Notes: generated by a model from the sequence alone, not told the origin. A stretch of 64,000 nucleotides of DNA from Psychroserpens sp. (GCA_017643165.1 JAEPNY010000001.1:434001-498000), one strand, 5' to 3'; shown: positions 9,024 through 18,909, numbered from the stretch's first letter. Numbers and translations are program-made.

Positions 9024-9908
9024 TTATTTTAAAATAACCTCTGTGCTTCCAAGCTTCCTATCTTCATGAAAAATTGAGATATAATAGGTGCCAGGATCCA
9101 ATGGTTGTTCCTCGATATCAGCATTAACATCCACACATACATCAACAACTTCATTGGTATATTCAATGACCTTTTTTGAGCTGTAGATTAATGAGCTATT
9201 GCCAAAGTTGATAGAGCCTTTATCGGCTACTACATTGTTTTTTGGATTTACAATTTGAATGTATAATTCTTTTTCACCAGCAATAGTCAATGCATTTTCA
9301 GCAAGTGTAAAACAGACCTCAATGCTTTGAACACGTTTAGCTTTTACGCTCGGACGTTTAGCTCCCAGGAATTTTTGATAGCCTTTAGCATAGAATGAAT
9401 TAGCCGTAAGCAGGGCGCCTTTTTCCAGACTTTTTTCTAAAACTTCATTTTCTTTAATTAATGAAGAATTTGCCAACTGTTGCTTTTTTAATTCGTTATA
9501 TGCTAACAATTTATCTTGCTCAAGACTCTGATTGACAGTATTTAATGAGTCGATCGTATTAAACAATTCCTTATTTTTAAGTTTTAATGAATAGAGTTGC
9601 CCGCGATATTTTGTTAGGACAGATAAGTCGCTGCGAAGCAGTCTAAGAGAATCAAGAGTGATCTTAGTATTAAGTTTCGCTTCTTCAAGCTGTGCAGAAA
9701 GCAGATCATTCGAAACAGAAACTTTATCGTAACGAGTTATCATATGTGATAATTCACTTTCAACAAGTTTCTTTTCTTGTTCTAAAAATTGTTCGTGAGC
9801 TCTAATGGATTGAAAACTCGTAAAACTATAAACAGTTAAAATAGTAACTGCAACTATTAAAGAACCAATAATTAATCTGTAGTTAAATGATTGAGGGTTA
9901 ACTATCAT
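9024..9908 (-). CDS. Single-pass membrane protein with coiled coil and C-terminal beta domain
   Basis: 294 aa, unknown function. Residues about 11-30 are one hydrophobic transmembrane segment with no signal-peptidase site, so the protein is probably anchored in the inner membrane with the rest in the periplasm. Residues 35-165 form a long coiled coil (heptads of L, K, E, S, N). The last 100 residues look like an Ig-like beta sandwich (VCFTLAENALT, LYIQIVNPKNNVVADKG, GTYYISIFHED). This arrangement occurs in flavobacteria as a conserved hypothetical protein. The gene is monocistronic, with its own terminator and a divergent neighbour. Confidence 0.65.
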   Translation of the reverse strand: MIVNPQSFNYRLIIGSLIVAVTILTVYSFTSFQSIRAHEQFLEQEKKLVESELSHMITRYDKVSVSNDLLSAQLEEAKLNTKITLDSLRLLRSDLSVLTKYRGQLYSLKLKNKELFNTIDSLNTVNQSLEQDKLLAYNELKKQQLANSSLIKENEVLEKSLEKGALLTANSFYAKGYQKFLGAKRPSVKAKRVQSIEVCFTLAENALTIAGEKELYIQIVNPKNNVVADKGSINFGNSSLIYSSKKVIEYTNEVVDVCVDVNADIEEQPLDPGTYYISIFHEDRKLGSTEVILK

Positions 9909-9976
9909 TTTAATATTGTTATTTTACATTGCGAAACTAAATAATAGAAATTCGATAGCTCATTTTAATCGTTGAA

Positions 9977-10657
9977 ATGATAAAAAACTTGTTAAACTTA
10001 TTTTTTCCGAAGGTCTGTCTGGCATGCAATAATCATTTGTCGGATAATGAGTATCAAATTTGTACGAATTGTCGACATGAACTTCCACTTACCAATTTCC
10101 ATAGTGACAAAAGCAATGCGGTACATAAAACATTATATGGAAGAGTAAAATTAGAAAACGCGACAGCACTTTTACATTTTTCGAAAAAAGGTAGAGTTCA
10201 ACAGTTGATTCACAATTTAAAGTATCGAGGTCATGAAGATGTAAGTGATTTGTTAGGGGCATGGTTAGGGGCAGAATTAAAAGATATACCCGAATACCAG
10301 TCTATCGATGTCGTTGTGCCTGTTCCGCTGCACAAAACACGACTTAGATCAAGAGGTTTCAATCAGGTAGACCGTTTCGCCAAGCAAATTGCCACTGCTA
10401 TAAATGCCGATTATGATCCATCAGTTCTAATAAAAACAGCCAATACAAAGACACAAGTTTTTAAAAATAGACTAAAACGAAGTACGTCTCAAACAAAAAA
10501 TTTCAAAGTCAATGATTATCAAGCAATCAAAAACAAACACGTGTTATTGGTTGATGATATTATTACTACAGGTGCTACAGTAGAGGATTGTGCAACGTCT
10601 CTTTTCGAAGTTGAAGGACTAAGATTAAGTTTAGCAACTATGGCTATTACGGATTAG
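9977..10657 (+). CDS. ComF family phosphoribosyltransferase-like protein
   Basis: 226 aa. A zinc ribbon at the N-terminus has four Cys (14, 17, 29, 32), followed by a type I phosphoribosyltransferase domain. The PRPP-binding loop is intact near residues 189-200 (VLLVDDIITTGAT). ComF proteins support natural DNA uptake in competent bacteria; in Bacteroidota the gene is usually a lone locus and its role is inferred. The other ComF feature, VVPVPLHKTRLRSRGFNQ, is present. There is no sign of other competence genes nearby. Confidence 0.9.
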   Translation: MIKNLLNLFFPKVCLACNNHLSDNEYQICTNCRHELPLTNFHSDKSNAVHKTLYGRVKLENATALLHFSKKGRVQQLIHNLKYRGHEDVSDLLGAWLGAELKDIPEYQSIDVVVPVPLHKTRLRSRGFNQVDRFAKQIATAINADYDPSVLIKTANTKTQVFKNRLKRSTSQTKNFKVNDYQAIKNKHVLLVDDIITTGATVEDCATSLFEVEGLRLSLATMAITD

Positions 10658-10731
10658 AGTTGTCAAATCGGCGTTAATTGTTTTGAGTTTCGCATAAATT
10701 AGTTGTTAATTTGTCGAAATTTGATCTATTA

Positions 10732-12339
10732 ATGTTTAAGACATTTCTCAAAATTAGTGGCCTGTTTTTATGCCTAAGTGCAGTGTTAAGTTGTGCCAAT
10801 CGAGGAAGGCCAGAGGGCGGACCGAAAGATGTTGATGCACCGGTTATTATAAGATCAACACCTGATAATTTCACAACAAATTTTGATGGCAAAGAGATAA
10901 GAGTCTACTTTGATGAGTACGTCAAGGTGAAAAACCTTCAAAAACAGCTGATCATCTCCCCACCAATGGATCCAGAACCGACGATAACGCCTCTAGGATC
11001 TGCCAGTAAATACATCAAAATCATCATAAATGATACGTTGTTAGAGAATACGACTTATGCTTTTAATTTTGGACAAAGTATCGTTGATAATAATGAAGAG
11101 AATCCTTATGACTATTATCGTTATGTGCTATCAACGGGTGACTATATAGATTCTCTATCTGTAAAAGGTCAGGTTTTTGACGCAAAAGAACGTGCGGCTG
11201 ATGAGTTTATATCGGTTATGCTTTATGAAATTGATTCTACTTACTCGGATTCAATCGTTTATAAACAAAAACCCAAATACATTACGAATACATTAGATAG
11301 TACGACGACATTCAGTATCGATAATATTAAAGCAGGAACCTACAAGCTGATTGCCCTAAAAGATGAAAATGGAAACTTTACATTTCAGCAGAATGGTGAT
11401 AAGATTGGATTTTATGAAGGTTATATCACAGTACCTACAGATTCCTTATATAGCATCAAACTGTTTAATGAAGAGCTTGACTTTGACGTTAAACGTCCTA
11501 AGCAAGCAGCGGGACAAAAAATTGCGTTTGGATATGAAGGGGATTATAAAAATATGAGAGTTGAATTGCTTGGTGAACGACCAGACAATTATGTGACTAG
11601 ACTCACCAAGGATGAATCATCAGACACCTTATACTATTGGTATAAACCAAAGATAGAGAAAGATTCAGCTTTGTTTAGAATCACAAATAAAACCTTCGTT
11701 GACACCTTAAACCATCGCTACAGACAGTTGGAAAACGATTCTTTAATCGTAAGAGTAGCATCAAATAGTACTTTAACTTTTGATGAAGATTTTAGAATTG
11801 CGGCAAACATTCCAATTGAAAAGTTTGACAAACGACAAGTCAAAATCATTGATAAGGATTCAATAGATGTGGCTTTTGAAACCGCCTTTGATACCCTAAA
11901 TAATACGTATAGTTTTATATTCGAAAAACAGCAATCACAGAAATATAATGTGCAATTATTACCTGGAGCTTTTGAGGACTTCTTCGGAAATGTCAATGAT
12001 ACCATTAATATAAATGCACGAACCAAAACCTATGCTGATTATTCCAACTTACGAGTCACTTTAAAGAATGTAAAGTCTTATCCTATCATAGTTCAGTTGG
12101 TAAATGAACGTGGAGAATTACAATACGAACAATTTGCCGATGAACCACGCATGTTTGACTTTAAGGCAATTGCTCCAGTAAATTACTTTATCCGTGTTGT
12201 TTATGATACTAATGGAAATCGTAAATGGGATACAGGAAATTATCTTAAACAAGTGCAGCCCGAAGAAATACGATATTCTAATATCGTGGAAGAGACCAGA
12301 GCGAACTGGGATCCAGTTATTGAGTTTATTTTAGACTAA
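10732..12339 (+). CDS. Ig-like domain lipoprotein
   Basis: 535 aa from the ATG at 10732; a TTG at 10711 in the same frame would add seven residues but places charges before the signal, so I prefer the ATG. The signal peptide ends in a lipobox (VLSC, Cys about 21) followed by ANRGRPEGGPKDVDAPV, the N-terminus common to Bacteroidota Ig-like lipoproteins. Residues 40-130 resemble a SbsA-type Ig-like domain (VRVYFDEYVKV-type pattern with NTTYAFNFG). The rest is beta-rich. Probably an outer-membrane or periplasmic lipoprotein; function unknown. Its 3' end overlaps the convergent amidase gene by 14 bases. Confidence 0.65.
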   Translation: MFKTFLKISGLFLCLSAVLSCANRGRPEGGPKDVDAPVIIRSTPDNFTTNFDGKEIRVYFDEYVKVKNLQKQLIISPPMDPEPTITPLGSASKYIKIIINDTLLENTTYAFNFGQSIVDNNEENPYDYYRYVLSTGDYIDSLSVKGQVFDAKERAADEFISVMLYEIDSTYSDSIVYKQKPKYITNTLDSTTTFSIDNIKAGTYKLIALKDENGNFTFQQNGDKIGFYEGYITVPTDSLYSIKLFNEELDFDVKRPKQAAGQKIAFGYEGDYKNMRVELLGERPDNYVTRLTKDESSDTLYYWYKPKIEKDSALFRITNKTFVDTLNHRYRQLENDSLIVRVASNSTLTFDEDFRIAANIPIEKFDKRQVKIIDKDSIDVAFETAFDTLNNTYSFIFEKQQSQKYNVQLLPGAFEDFFGNVNDTININARTKTYADYSNLRVTLKNVKSYPIIVQLVNERGELQYEQFADEPRMFDFKAIAPVNYFIRVVYDTNGNRKWDTGNYLKQVQPEEIRYSNIVEETRANWDPVIEFILD

Positions 12340-13105
12340 AGCTATCTCTATCTTTTAGGAAGCCTAATTTATTACGGTATTTTGTAATATGAGATGAACT
12401 TAGCGTTACAATCCCTATGGCTTCTTCTTGGGCAGGTATATTGTCCAAGCGATGTCCTAGCACATTATAAACACCCGAATGTCCTGGATATTCATGGTCG
12501 TTACCATCGAGCCCAACACGATTTACACCAATAGTATAACTCATATTTTCAATCGCTCTTGCTTGTAATAAGGCATCCCAGGCTGATATCCTAACACTAG
12601 GCCAATTAGCTACATAGAGTAAGATATCGTAATCTTCAACATTTCTCGCCCAGACTGGAAACCTAAGATCATAACAAATTAACGTTTTAATTTGCCATCC
12701 CTTATATTGGATTAATGAATTTGCATGGCCAGATTCGTATACCTCGTGTTCACCCGCTAAAGTGAAGGTGTGCTTTTTGTCATACGTATCTACGTCACCA
12801 TTTGGATGAATAAATAGAAGACGATTATAGAACATGCTATTTTCTTCTATTATTGTGCTTCCTACAATAGCCGAATTTGTCTTTTCAGACATATGTTTCA
12901 TCCAGGTAACGGTTGCACCATCCATCGTTTCAGCCAGTCCTTTTGGATGCATAGTGAATCCTGTGGTAAACATTTCAGGAAGTATAATAATATCTATAGG
13001 GTCACTAATAGATTCAATATGTTTCTGTAAACGAATTCTGTTTTCAGTCGGATTTTCCCAAACTAAATTCGCTTGAATAAGTGCTAGAGTAAGTTCATTT
13101 TGCAT
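12326..13105 (-). CDS. Omega-amidase YafV-type (nitrilase family)
   Basis: 259 aa carbon-nitrogen hydrolase. The catalytic triad is visible as Glu in LPEMFTTGF, Lys in YDKKHTF and Cys in LICYDLRFP. The motif set matches YafV/NIT2 omega-amidases, which hydrolyse 2-oxoglutaramate or 2-oxosuccinamate made by glutamine or asparagine transaminases. This fits the nearby aminotransferase at 13687, a YbdL-type methionine/glutamine transaminase: together they would remove the transamination product and pull methionine salvage forward. The pairing is established for these families; the exact substrates here are inferred. Confidence 0.88.
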   Translation of the reverse strand: MQNELTLALIQANLVWENPTENRIRLQKHIESISDPIDIIILPEMFTTGFTMHPKGLAETMDGATVTWMKHMSEKTNSAIVGSTIIEENSMFYNRLLFIHPNGDVDTYDKKHTFTLAGEHEVYESGHANSLIQYKGWQIKTLICYDLRFPVWARNVEDYDILLYVANWPSVRISAWDALLQARAIENMSYTIGVNRVGLDGNDHEYPGHSGVYNVLGHRLDNIPAQEEAIGIVTLSSSHITKYRNKLGFLKDRDSFSLK

Positions 13106-13154
13106 ACCTTAAAAATAAGGCTTTTTATACAGAAATCGAATATGGTTTATGACG

Positions 13155-13645
13155 TTAGCGTTTCATATTTTTTTCTGCTTTCTTTAATTTTCGCTCTAGC
13201 TTTTCAATTTTCTTAATCCATTTTTCTTCATCTTCTGGAGATAATTTTCCTTTGCGTTTAAGCTTATTATATTTGCGTTGCGCAGACTCAAGTTTTTTGC
13301 CTGTCTTTTCAAAATGTGATTGCGCTTTCAATTTTTCATTTAGAGCCTTTTTCGTGCGATTTTGTTCTTTTTTAGCTTTTTTTGCGCTTTTTCTGTCTTT
13401 TTTTGTTCTTTTTTGAGTTTTTTGGCCTGTTTTGTAAGCACCTCTTTTTCTGAAATTAAGGCTGCTTGCTTAATTATTAATGAACGATCATCTTCAGGTA
13501 ACACATCTGTTACATCTTTATCATCTAAGAAAATACGGTCTTTTTTTACTTCGTATAACTTGCCATTTCGTTCGACCTCTTGACCAAAAGAACATAAGCT
13601 TAAACATAAAATTGAAAGTGTAAGTAATAATTTCATAGTATTCAT
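13155..13645 (-). CDS. Secreted Lys-rich coiled-coil protein, split by a -1 frameshift
   Basis: The zero frame from the ATG at 13645 gives 101 aa (stop at 13340): a signal peptide ending FGQ near residue 22, a short beta region (NGKLYEVKKDRIFLDDKDVTD), then a Lys/Glu coiled coil. The -1 frame stays open from this coiled coil to a stop at 13155 and encodes about 75 more residues of the same kind (QSHFEKTGKKLESAQRK, KLERKLKKAEKNMKR). Joined, they give 163 aa. The frames overlap at two in-frame A_AAA_AAG heptamers (13403-13397 and 13382-13376). A lost A in a 7-A run, a sequencing error or programmed frameshifting would all explain this. Function unknown. Confidence 0.6.
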
Positions 13646-13686
13646 TTTCTAATATGTATTAGAAACAGAAATTCATATGAAGTCAC

Positions 13687-14829
13687 TTAAATAGCATTAA
13701 TAATTTTAGCAGCCTTTGATAAAGTCTCATCTGTTTTAGCAAAGCAAAATCTTAATACTTTGTCATCGCGATTGTCATCGTTGAATACAGATAATGGGAT
13801 AGATGCGATACCATTTTCGATGGTCAGTTGTTTTGCGAATTCTACATCGTTCATGTCTGTGATTTTAGCATAACTCAAAACTTGAAAATAGGTGCCTTTT
13901 GAAGGTAAAAATTCAAACCTAGAATCTTTGATCAATTCCAAAAAGCGGTCACGTTTTTCTTGGTAGAAGGACGACAGGTTTAAATAGTGATCAGGATCTT
14001 CAAGGTACTCAGCAAGCGCTATTTGCGAAGGATGATGAACAGAGAACACATTGAATTGATGCACATTTCTGAAAGCTTCCATAAGCGCACTAGGTGCGCA
14101 GCAATATCCAATTTTCCATCCAGTATTGTGAAAGGTCTTGCCAAAAGAAGCCGTAATAAAACTCCTAGATTTTAAGTCTTTTAACTTACAAACACTTTGG
14201 TGTTCTAGTCCATCAAAAATGATATGTTCATAAACTTCATCGCTTAACACTATGATATCTGTATCAGCAGTGAGTCGTTGAAGTTGTACTAAATCATATT
14301 CTGACAATACTGTGCCACTAGGATTGTGAGGTGTATTGATTATGATCATTCGCGTGTTCGCATTGATCTTTTTTTCAACCTCAACCCAGTTGATTTTATA
14401 ATCTGGAGCTTCAAGTTGAATAGAATTACTGAGTCCGCCATTTAAAGTAATGGCTGGTTCATAGCAATCATAAGCGGGCTTAAAAATAATAACTTCATCT
14501 TGTGGTCTAATAAAGGTGGATATGATTGTAAAAATAGCTTGTGTAGCACCAGCAGTAATCGTAATCTCTGATTCTGGGTGATACGAAGTATTGTAAAGCA
14601 ATTCAAACTTTTTTGAAATTGCTTTTCTAAGACCAAGATGGCCAGCCATAGGTGCATACTGGTTAAATCCAGAATTCATGGCTTTGGTTACGCCTTCGAT
14701 TAATTTATCATCACTCTTGAAATTTGGAAACCCTTGAGATAAATTGATGGCATTATGAGCATTAGCTAAGGCACTCATTACTGAAAATATAGAGGTTTCA
14801 ACCGTTGTTAATTTACCAGATACTTGCAT
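13687..14829 (-). CDS. Methionine/glutamine aminotransferase (YbdL-type, PLP class I)
   Basis: 380 aa fold-type I aminotransferase. The PLP lysine is in SFGKTFHNTGWKIGY; NTPHNPSGTV and SDEVYEHI are the other conserved active-site blocks. The N-terminal INLSQGFPNF and QYAPMAGHLGLRKA match the methionine aminotransferase/kynurenine transaminase group rather than aspartate aminotransferase. The likely reaction is transamination of 4-methylthio-2-oxobutyrate to methionine with glutamine or another amino acid. It lies on the same strand as the omega-amidase, with the Lys-rich gene between them. Confidence 0.88.
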   Translation of the reverse strand: MQVSGKLTTVETSIFSVMSALANAHNAINLSQGFPNFKSDDKLIEGVTKAMNSGFNQYAPMAGHLGLRKAISKKFELLYNTSYHPESEITITAGATQAIFTIISTFIRPQDEVIIFKPAYDCYEPAITLNGGLSNSIQLEAPDYKINWVEVEKKINANTRMIIINTPHNPSGTVLSEYDLVQLQRLTADTDIIVLSDEVYEHIIFDGLEHQSVCKLKDLKSRSFITASFGKTFHNTGWKIGYCCAPSALMEAFRNVHQFNVFSVHHPSQIALAEYLEDPDHYLNLSSFYQEKRDRFLELIKDSRFEFLPSKGTYFQVLSYAKITDMNDVEFAKQLTIENGIASIPLSVFNDDNRDDKVLRFCFAKTDETLSKAAKIINAI

Positions 14830-14929
14830 TGTCTAAATGTAATGAATTCTGTACGCGATTAAAACAAAAAACACCTCTTAATCTTATCCAATCTTTACTA
14901 TCTTTAAACCCATTCAAAAAATACACAAC

Positions 14930-17017
14930 ATGAAATACATTAAATTAATCTTCTTTTTACTAGCCATACAGGTTACTGCCCAACAAGGTGGTATGTGGAT
15001 TCCTTCGCTCTTAGAAGGGATGAATGAATCTGAAATGCAAAATCTAGGGAGTCAATTGACTGCAAAAGATATTTATGACGTCAACAATTCAAGTTTAAAA
15101 GATGCTATTGGTCATTTTAATGGTGGATGTACGAGTGAAGTCATCTCTCCGAAAGGGTTACTCCTTACCAACCATCACTGTGGGTTTAGTCAAATTCAAT
15201 CACATTCGTCTCTTGAAAACGATTATTTAAAGGATGGATTTTGGGCCATGTCATTAGAAGAAGAAATCCCTAATGAAGGGTTATATGTCGAGTTTATCGT
15301 CAGAATTGAAGATGTAACAACTCAAATGCTGGAAGGCGTTATAGAAACTATGACACCACGAGAAAAACAATCTCAAATTGATTTGAATCGTAATAAGGTC
15401 ATAAAATCTGTAGATAAGGAAGACTGGCATGGCGTAAAAATTAGACCGTTTTATAAAGGTAATCAATATTACTTATTTGTAACAGAACGTTTTGAAGATG
15501 TACGATTAGTTGGCGCACCGCCAAGCAGCATTGGAAAGTTTGGAAGTGATACAGATAATTGGGTGTGGCCAAGACATACTGGAGATTTTTCAATCTTCAG
15601 AATATATGCTGATAAGAATAATCGCCCAGCCAAGTACAGTAAAGATAATGTGCCTTATAAACCAAAACATTATTTACCAATTTCTTTAGATGGTATTGAG
15701 GAAGGTGATTTTACTATGGTTTTTGGATTCCCTGGACGTACGAATGAATACTTACCTGCCGTTGCTGTGGAACAGATCACTCAAAAAGTAAATCCTTCTA
15801 ACATCGCAATTCGAGAAGCCGCATTAAAGGTCATTGATGCTAATATGAAGGCTGATGATCAAATTAGAATTCAATATGCCTCCAAACAAGCACGAATTGC
15901 AAATGCATGGAAGAAGTGGATCGGTGAGAATTTAGGTATTGAAAAAAGTGGAGCAGTAGCTATTAAACGTAAGTTTGAGAGTGAGTTTACTAAAGCCTTA
16001 AAAGCACAAGGGAAAACGGATATCTATGGCAATTTATTATCAGATTTTGATCAGTTATATGCAGAATTTGAAGCGGTTAATGTAAAGCGAAATAATTTTG
16101 TTGAGGTATTTATTAGAACTAATGAGCTCATGCAGATGATGTTTCGATTAACTCAGATGGAGAATGCCGCTAATAGTGGTGAAGCTTCTTTTGAAAAAGC
16201 TCGAGCTTCAATGATCAATAGATTAAAAGGCATTCATAAGAATTACAGCGTGAAAGTTGATCGTGGTGTCTTTAATTCGGTAATGCCATTATATACGGAT
16301 ACCGTAGATGAATCTATTTACGATAAAACTGCATTTACGACTTTAGAAGGTGCTTTAGCACTTCTTGAAGGTGATATGAAAACGGTTATATCAAATTTAA
16401 ATAACGATGCGGCTTATACCTATGCAAAACCGATGGTACTCGATTTCTATACCAACCTTGAACCGGATTTTCAAAGACTAAATACCAAGATCAATGCATT
16501 GCTCACAACCTATATGAAAGCACTCATGGATGTTATGCCAGAGGAGCGTTATTTTCCAGATGCTAATAGTACATTAAGGGTTACTTATGGGAAGGTGAAT
16601 GGTTATGCGCCAAGAGATGCTGTTTATTACAATCCGGTTACGTATTTAGATGGTGTGATTGAAAAATATGTGCCTGGAGACTATGAATTTGATGTGCCTC
16701 AGAAATTACGCGATTTATATGATGCGAAAGACTATGGCCAGTATGCCGATTCGAATGGGAAACTTCCAATTTGCTTTTTAGGAACCAATCACACGACTGG
16801 AGGAAATTCTGGAAGTCCAGCAATTGACGCGCAAGGAAATTTAATTGGATTAAATTTTGACCGTGTTTGGGAAGGCACAATGAGTGATATCTATTATGAT
16901 CCGGAAATTTGTAGAAACATTATGGTAGATCTGCGCTATGTATTGTTTATCGTTGATAAATATGCTGGAGCATCACGTCTTATTGATGAGATGACGTTGG
17001 TTCATCCAAAGAAATAG
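14930..17017 (+). CDS. S46 family dipeptidyl-peptidase, predicted DPP11-like
   Basis: 695 aa periplasmic serine exopeptidase that removes dipeptides from peptide N-termini. The signal peptide ends near residue 17 (VTAQ) and is followed by the family-typical GGMWIP. The catalytic His lies in TNHHCGF (82-84) and Ser627 in GGNSGSP. The residue 18 positions after the catalytic Ser is Arg645 (NFDRVWEG). In Porphyromonas DPP11 the equivalent spacing (Ser655/Arg673) gives Asp/Glu preference, whereas DPP7 has Gly there, so acidic-P1 specificity is predicted. Length matches the family. A hairpin terminator follows. Confidence 0.92.
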   Translation: MKYIKLIFFLLAIQVTAQQGGMWIPSLLEGMNESEMQNLGSQLTAKDIYDVNNSSLKDAIGHFNGGCTSEVISPKGLLLTNHHCGFSQIQSHSSLENDYLKDGFWAMSLEEEIPNEGLYVEFIVRIEDVTTQMLEGVIETMTPREKQSQIDLNRNKVIKSVDKEDWHGVKIRPFYKGNQYYLFVTERFEDVRLVGAPPSSIGKFGSDTDNWVWPRHTGDFSIFRIYADKNNRPAKYSKDNVPYKPKHYLPISLDGIEEGDFTMVFGFPGRTNEYLPAVAVEQITQKVNPSNIAIREAALKVIDANMKADDQIRIQYASKQARIANAWKKWIGENLGIEKSGAVAIKRKFESEFTKALKAQGKTDIYGNLLSDFDQLYAEFEAVNVKRNNFVEVFIRTNELMQMMFRLTQMENAANSGEASFEKARASMINRLKGIHKNYSVKVDRGVFNSVMPLYTDTVDESIYDKTAFTTLEGALALLEGDMKTVISNLNNDAAYTYAKPMVLDFYTNLEPDFQRLNTKINALLTTYMKALMDVMPEERYFPDANSTLRVTYGKVNGYAPRDAVYYNPVTYLDGVIEKYVPGDYEFDVPQKLRDLYDAKDYGQYADSNGKLPICFLGTNHTTGGNSGSPAIDAQGNLIGLNFDRVWEGTMSDIYYDPEICRNIMVDLRYVLFIVDKYAGASRLIDEMTLVHPKK

Positions 17018-17023
17018 AGTTTT

Positions 17024-17051
17024 AAAACCGTTCTGAAAAGAACGGTTTTTT
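17024..17051. terminator. Terminator between convergent S46 peptidase and DinB-like genes
   Basis: Stem AAAACCGTTCT / AGAACGGTTTT with a GAAA loop and T-runs in both orientations. It lies just past the S46 stop and touches the 3' end of the gene at 17050, so it can serve both strands. Confidence 0.85.
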
Positions 17052-17514
17052 AATTCCTAATATCATCAACAATTTTGAGATGATGTTTGGTATGCATTTC
17101 TATAAACCTAATGGCTTTCGATTTGTTAAGAATACCAAAAACATAATGTTTGAAGTTGGCGTTTTGAGGGAGTGATTTCAATTGCAATACAAGGTCTTTG
17201 GCCGTTTCGAGTTGCGTTTTAATATCTTCAATTAAAATAGCGTCCGGAGGAAGTACCACTTTTGGAGACTTACCACGTCCTCTAGGGATATATCCAACGG
17301 GGAATAATATAAAACGGGATAGATTAAAATTTGATTTATAATCGGAAATATCCGAACGTATTAGTTGTTTGCTAATACCGATAATTACTTTTACTGAATG
17401 ATCCAAATGCCACGAGACATTCACTTTTGAAATGGTTTCATTTGACATTGAAGCATGCGGTATACGCGCTTCAAGTTCATCTATGAGTTTCAAAAGTTTA
17501 TTAGTTGAATTCAT
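17050..17514 (-). CDS. DinB/DUF1569-like protein
   Basis: 154 aa, all-helical by composition. His residues at WHLDHS (about residues 31-35) and MHTKHH (near 140-145) sit where DinB-superfamily four-helix bundles hold their metal ligands. The central GYIPRGRGKSPKVVLPP block is conserved in flavobacterial DUF1569 members. DinB-like proteins include metal-dependent thiol transferases, but no substrate can be named here. The gene stands alone between two terminators. Confidence 0.6.
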   Translation of the reverse strand: MNSTNKLLKLIDELEARIPHASMSNETISKVNVSWHLDHSVKVIIGISKQLIRSDISDYKSNFNLSRFILFPVGYIPRGRGKSPKVVLPPDAILIEDIKTQLETAKDLVLQLKSLPQNANFKHYVFGILNKSKAIRFIEMHTKHHLKIVDDIRN

Positions 17515-17544
17515 TGTTTACTGATTGTATTCTAAGTTATAAAA

Positions 17545-17570
17545 AAACCCTTACAAATCTGTAAGGGTTT
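17545..17570 (-). terminator. Intrinsic terminator of ahcY
   Basis: Stem AAACCCTTAC / GTAAGGGTTT with a six-base loop. On the minus strand it is followed by a run of T. It lies 26 bases past the ahcY stop. Confidence 0.8.
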
Positions 17571-17595
17571 ATTATAAACAAATTAAAAGTTTTGT

Positions 17596-18909
17596 CTAGT
17601 ATCTATAGTGTTCTGGCTTGAATGGCCCTTCTTTCTTCACGCCGATATAGTCAGCTTGCTCATCACGAAGTTCTGTCAATTCAACACCTATTTTTTCAAG
17701 ATGTAATTTAGCCACTTTTTCGTCTAGGTGTTTAGGCAGCATGTACACTTCATTTTTATAAGCGTCAGCGTTGTTCCATAATTCGATTTGTGCCAGCGTT
17801 TGGTTCGTAAATGAATTACTCATTACAAAACTAGGGTGTCCGGTTGCACATCCTAAATTCACAAGACGACCTTCGGCGAGTATGATAATATCTTTCCCAT
17901 TAACGGTATATTTATCAACTTGAGGTTTGATCTCTACTTTCGTATGTCCGTGATTACCATTAAGCCAAGCCATATCGATTTCATTGTCAAAGTGTCCAAT
18001 GTTACAAACGATCGCTTTATCCTTTAAGGCTTCAAAATGATGTCCTTGAACAATATCTTTATTACCAGTTGTTGTAATGACGATATCTGAAGTTCCTATT
18101 ACCGATTCTAAACGTTTTACTTCAAATCCGTCCATAGCCGCTTGTAACGCACAGATTGGATCAATTTCAGTGACGGTAACAATACTTCCAGCACCTTTAA
18201 ATGAAGCCGCTGTACCTTTACCTACATCACCATATCCACAAACTGTAACGCGCTTTCCAGCTAACATAACATCTGTAGCTCTTCTTATAGCATCTACAGC
18301 ACTTTCTTTACATCCGTATTTGTTATCGAATTTAGATTTTGTAACCGAATCATTTACATTGATTGCTGGCATTGGTAATGTACCATTCTTAACACGCTCA
18401 TAGAGTCTGTGTACTCCAGTAGTCGTTTCTTCAGATAGTCCGTTGATACCGTCTGCTAATTCTGGATATTGATCTAAAACCATATTGGTTAAATCACCAC
18501 CATCGTCAAGGATCATGTTTAAAGGTTTTCTGTCTTCACCGAAGAATAATGTTTGCTCAATACACCAATCAAACTCTTCTTCAGTCATACCTTTCCAAGC
18601 ATATACCGGAGTTCCTGCTGCTGCAATTGCTGCTGCGGCCTGATCCTGAGTTGAAAAGATGTTACATGAACTCCATGTCACCTCAGCGCCAAGTGCTACC
18701 AAAGTTTCAATAAGCACAGCTGTCTGGATGGTCATATGAAGACATCCCGCTATTCTTGCACCTTTAAGAGGTTGCGAGTCTTTGTACTCTTCTCGCAAGC
18801 TCATCAATCCTGGCATTTCAGCTTCGGCTAGTTCGATTTCTTTTCTTCCCCAATCTGCAAGAGACATGTCCTTTACTTTGTAAGGAACGTAAGTTGTGGT
18901 CTTATCCAT
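17596..18909 (-). CDS. ahcY: Adenosylhomocysteinase
   Basis: 437 aa. Reversibly hydrolyses S-adenosylhomocysteine to adenosine and homocysteine, relieving inhibition of methyltransferases. The NAD-binding loop GYGDVGKG is intact, as are the substrate-domain blocks [18 protein letters not shown] and [10 protein letters not shown]. The C-terminus KPEHYRY is the family signature that completes the neighbouring NAD site. A 106-base leader separates the ATG from a candidate promoter box at 19015-19022. Confidence 0.97.
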   Translation of the reverse strand: MDKTTTYVPYKVKDMSLADWGRKEIELAEAEMPGLMSLREEYKDSQPLKGARIAGCLHMTIQTAVLIETLVALGAEVTWSSCNIFSTQDQAAAAIAAAGTPVYAWKGMTEEEFDWCIEQTLFFGEDRKPLNMILDDGGDLTNMVLDQYPELADGINGLSEETTTGVHRLYERVKNGTLPMPAINVNDSVTKSKFDNKYGCKESAVDAIRRATDVMLAGKRVTVCGYGDVGKGTAASFKGAGSIVTVTEIDPICALQAAMDGFEVKRLESVIGTSDIVITTTGNKDIVQGHHFEALKDKAIVCNIGHFDNEIDMAWLNGNHGHTKVEIKPQVDKYTVNGKDIIILAEGRLVNLGCATGHPSFVMSNSFTNQTLAQIELWNNADAYKNEVYMLPKHLDEKVAKLHLEKIGVELTELRDEQADYIGVKKEGPFKPEHYRY

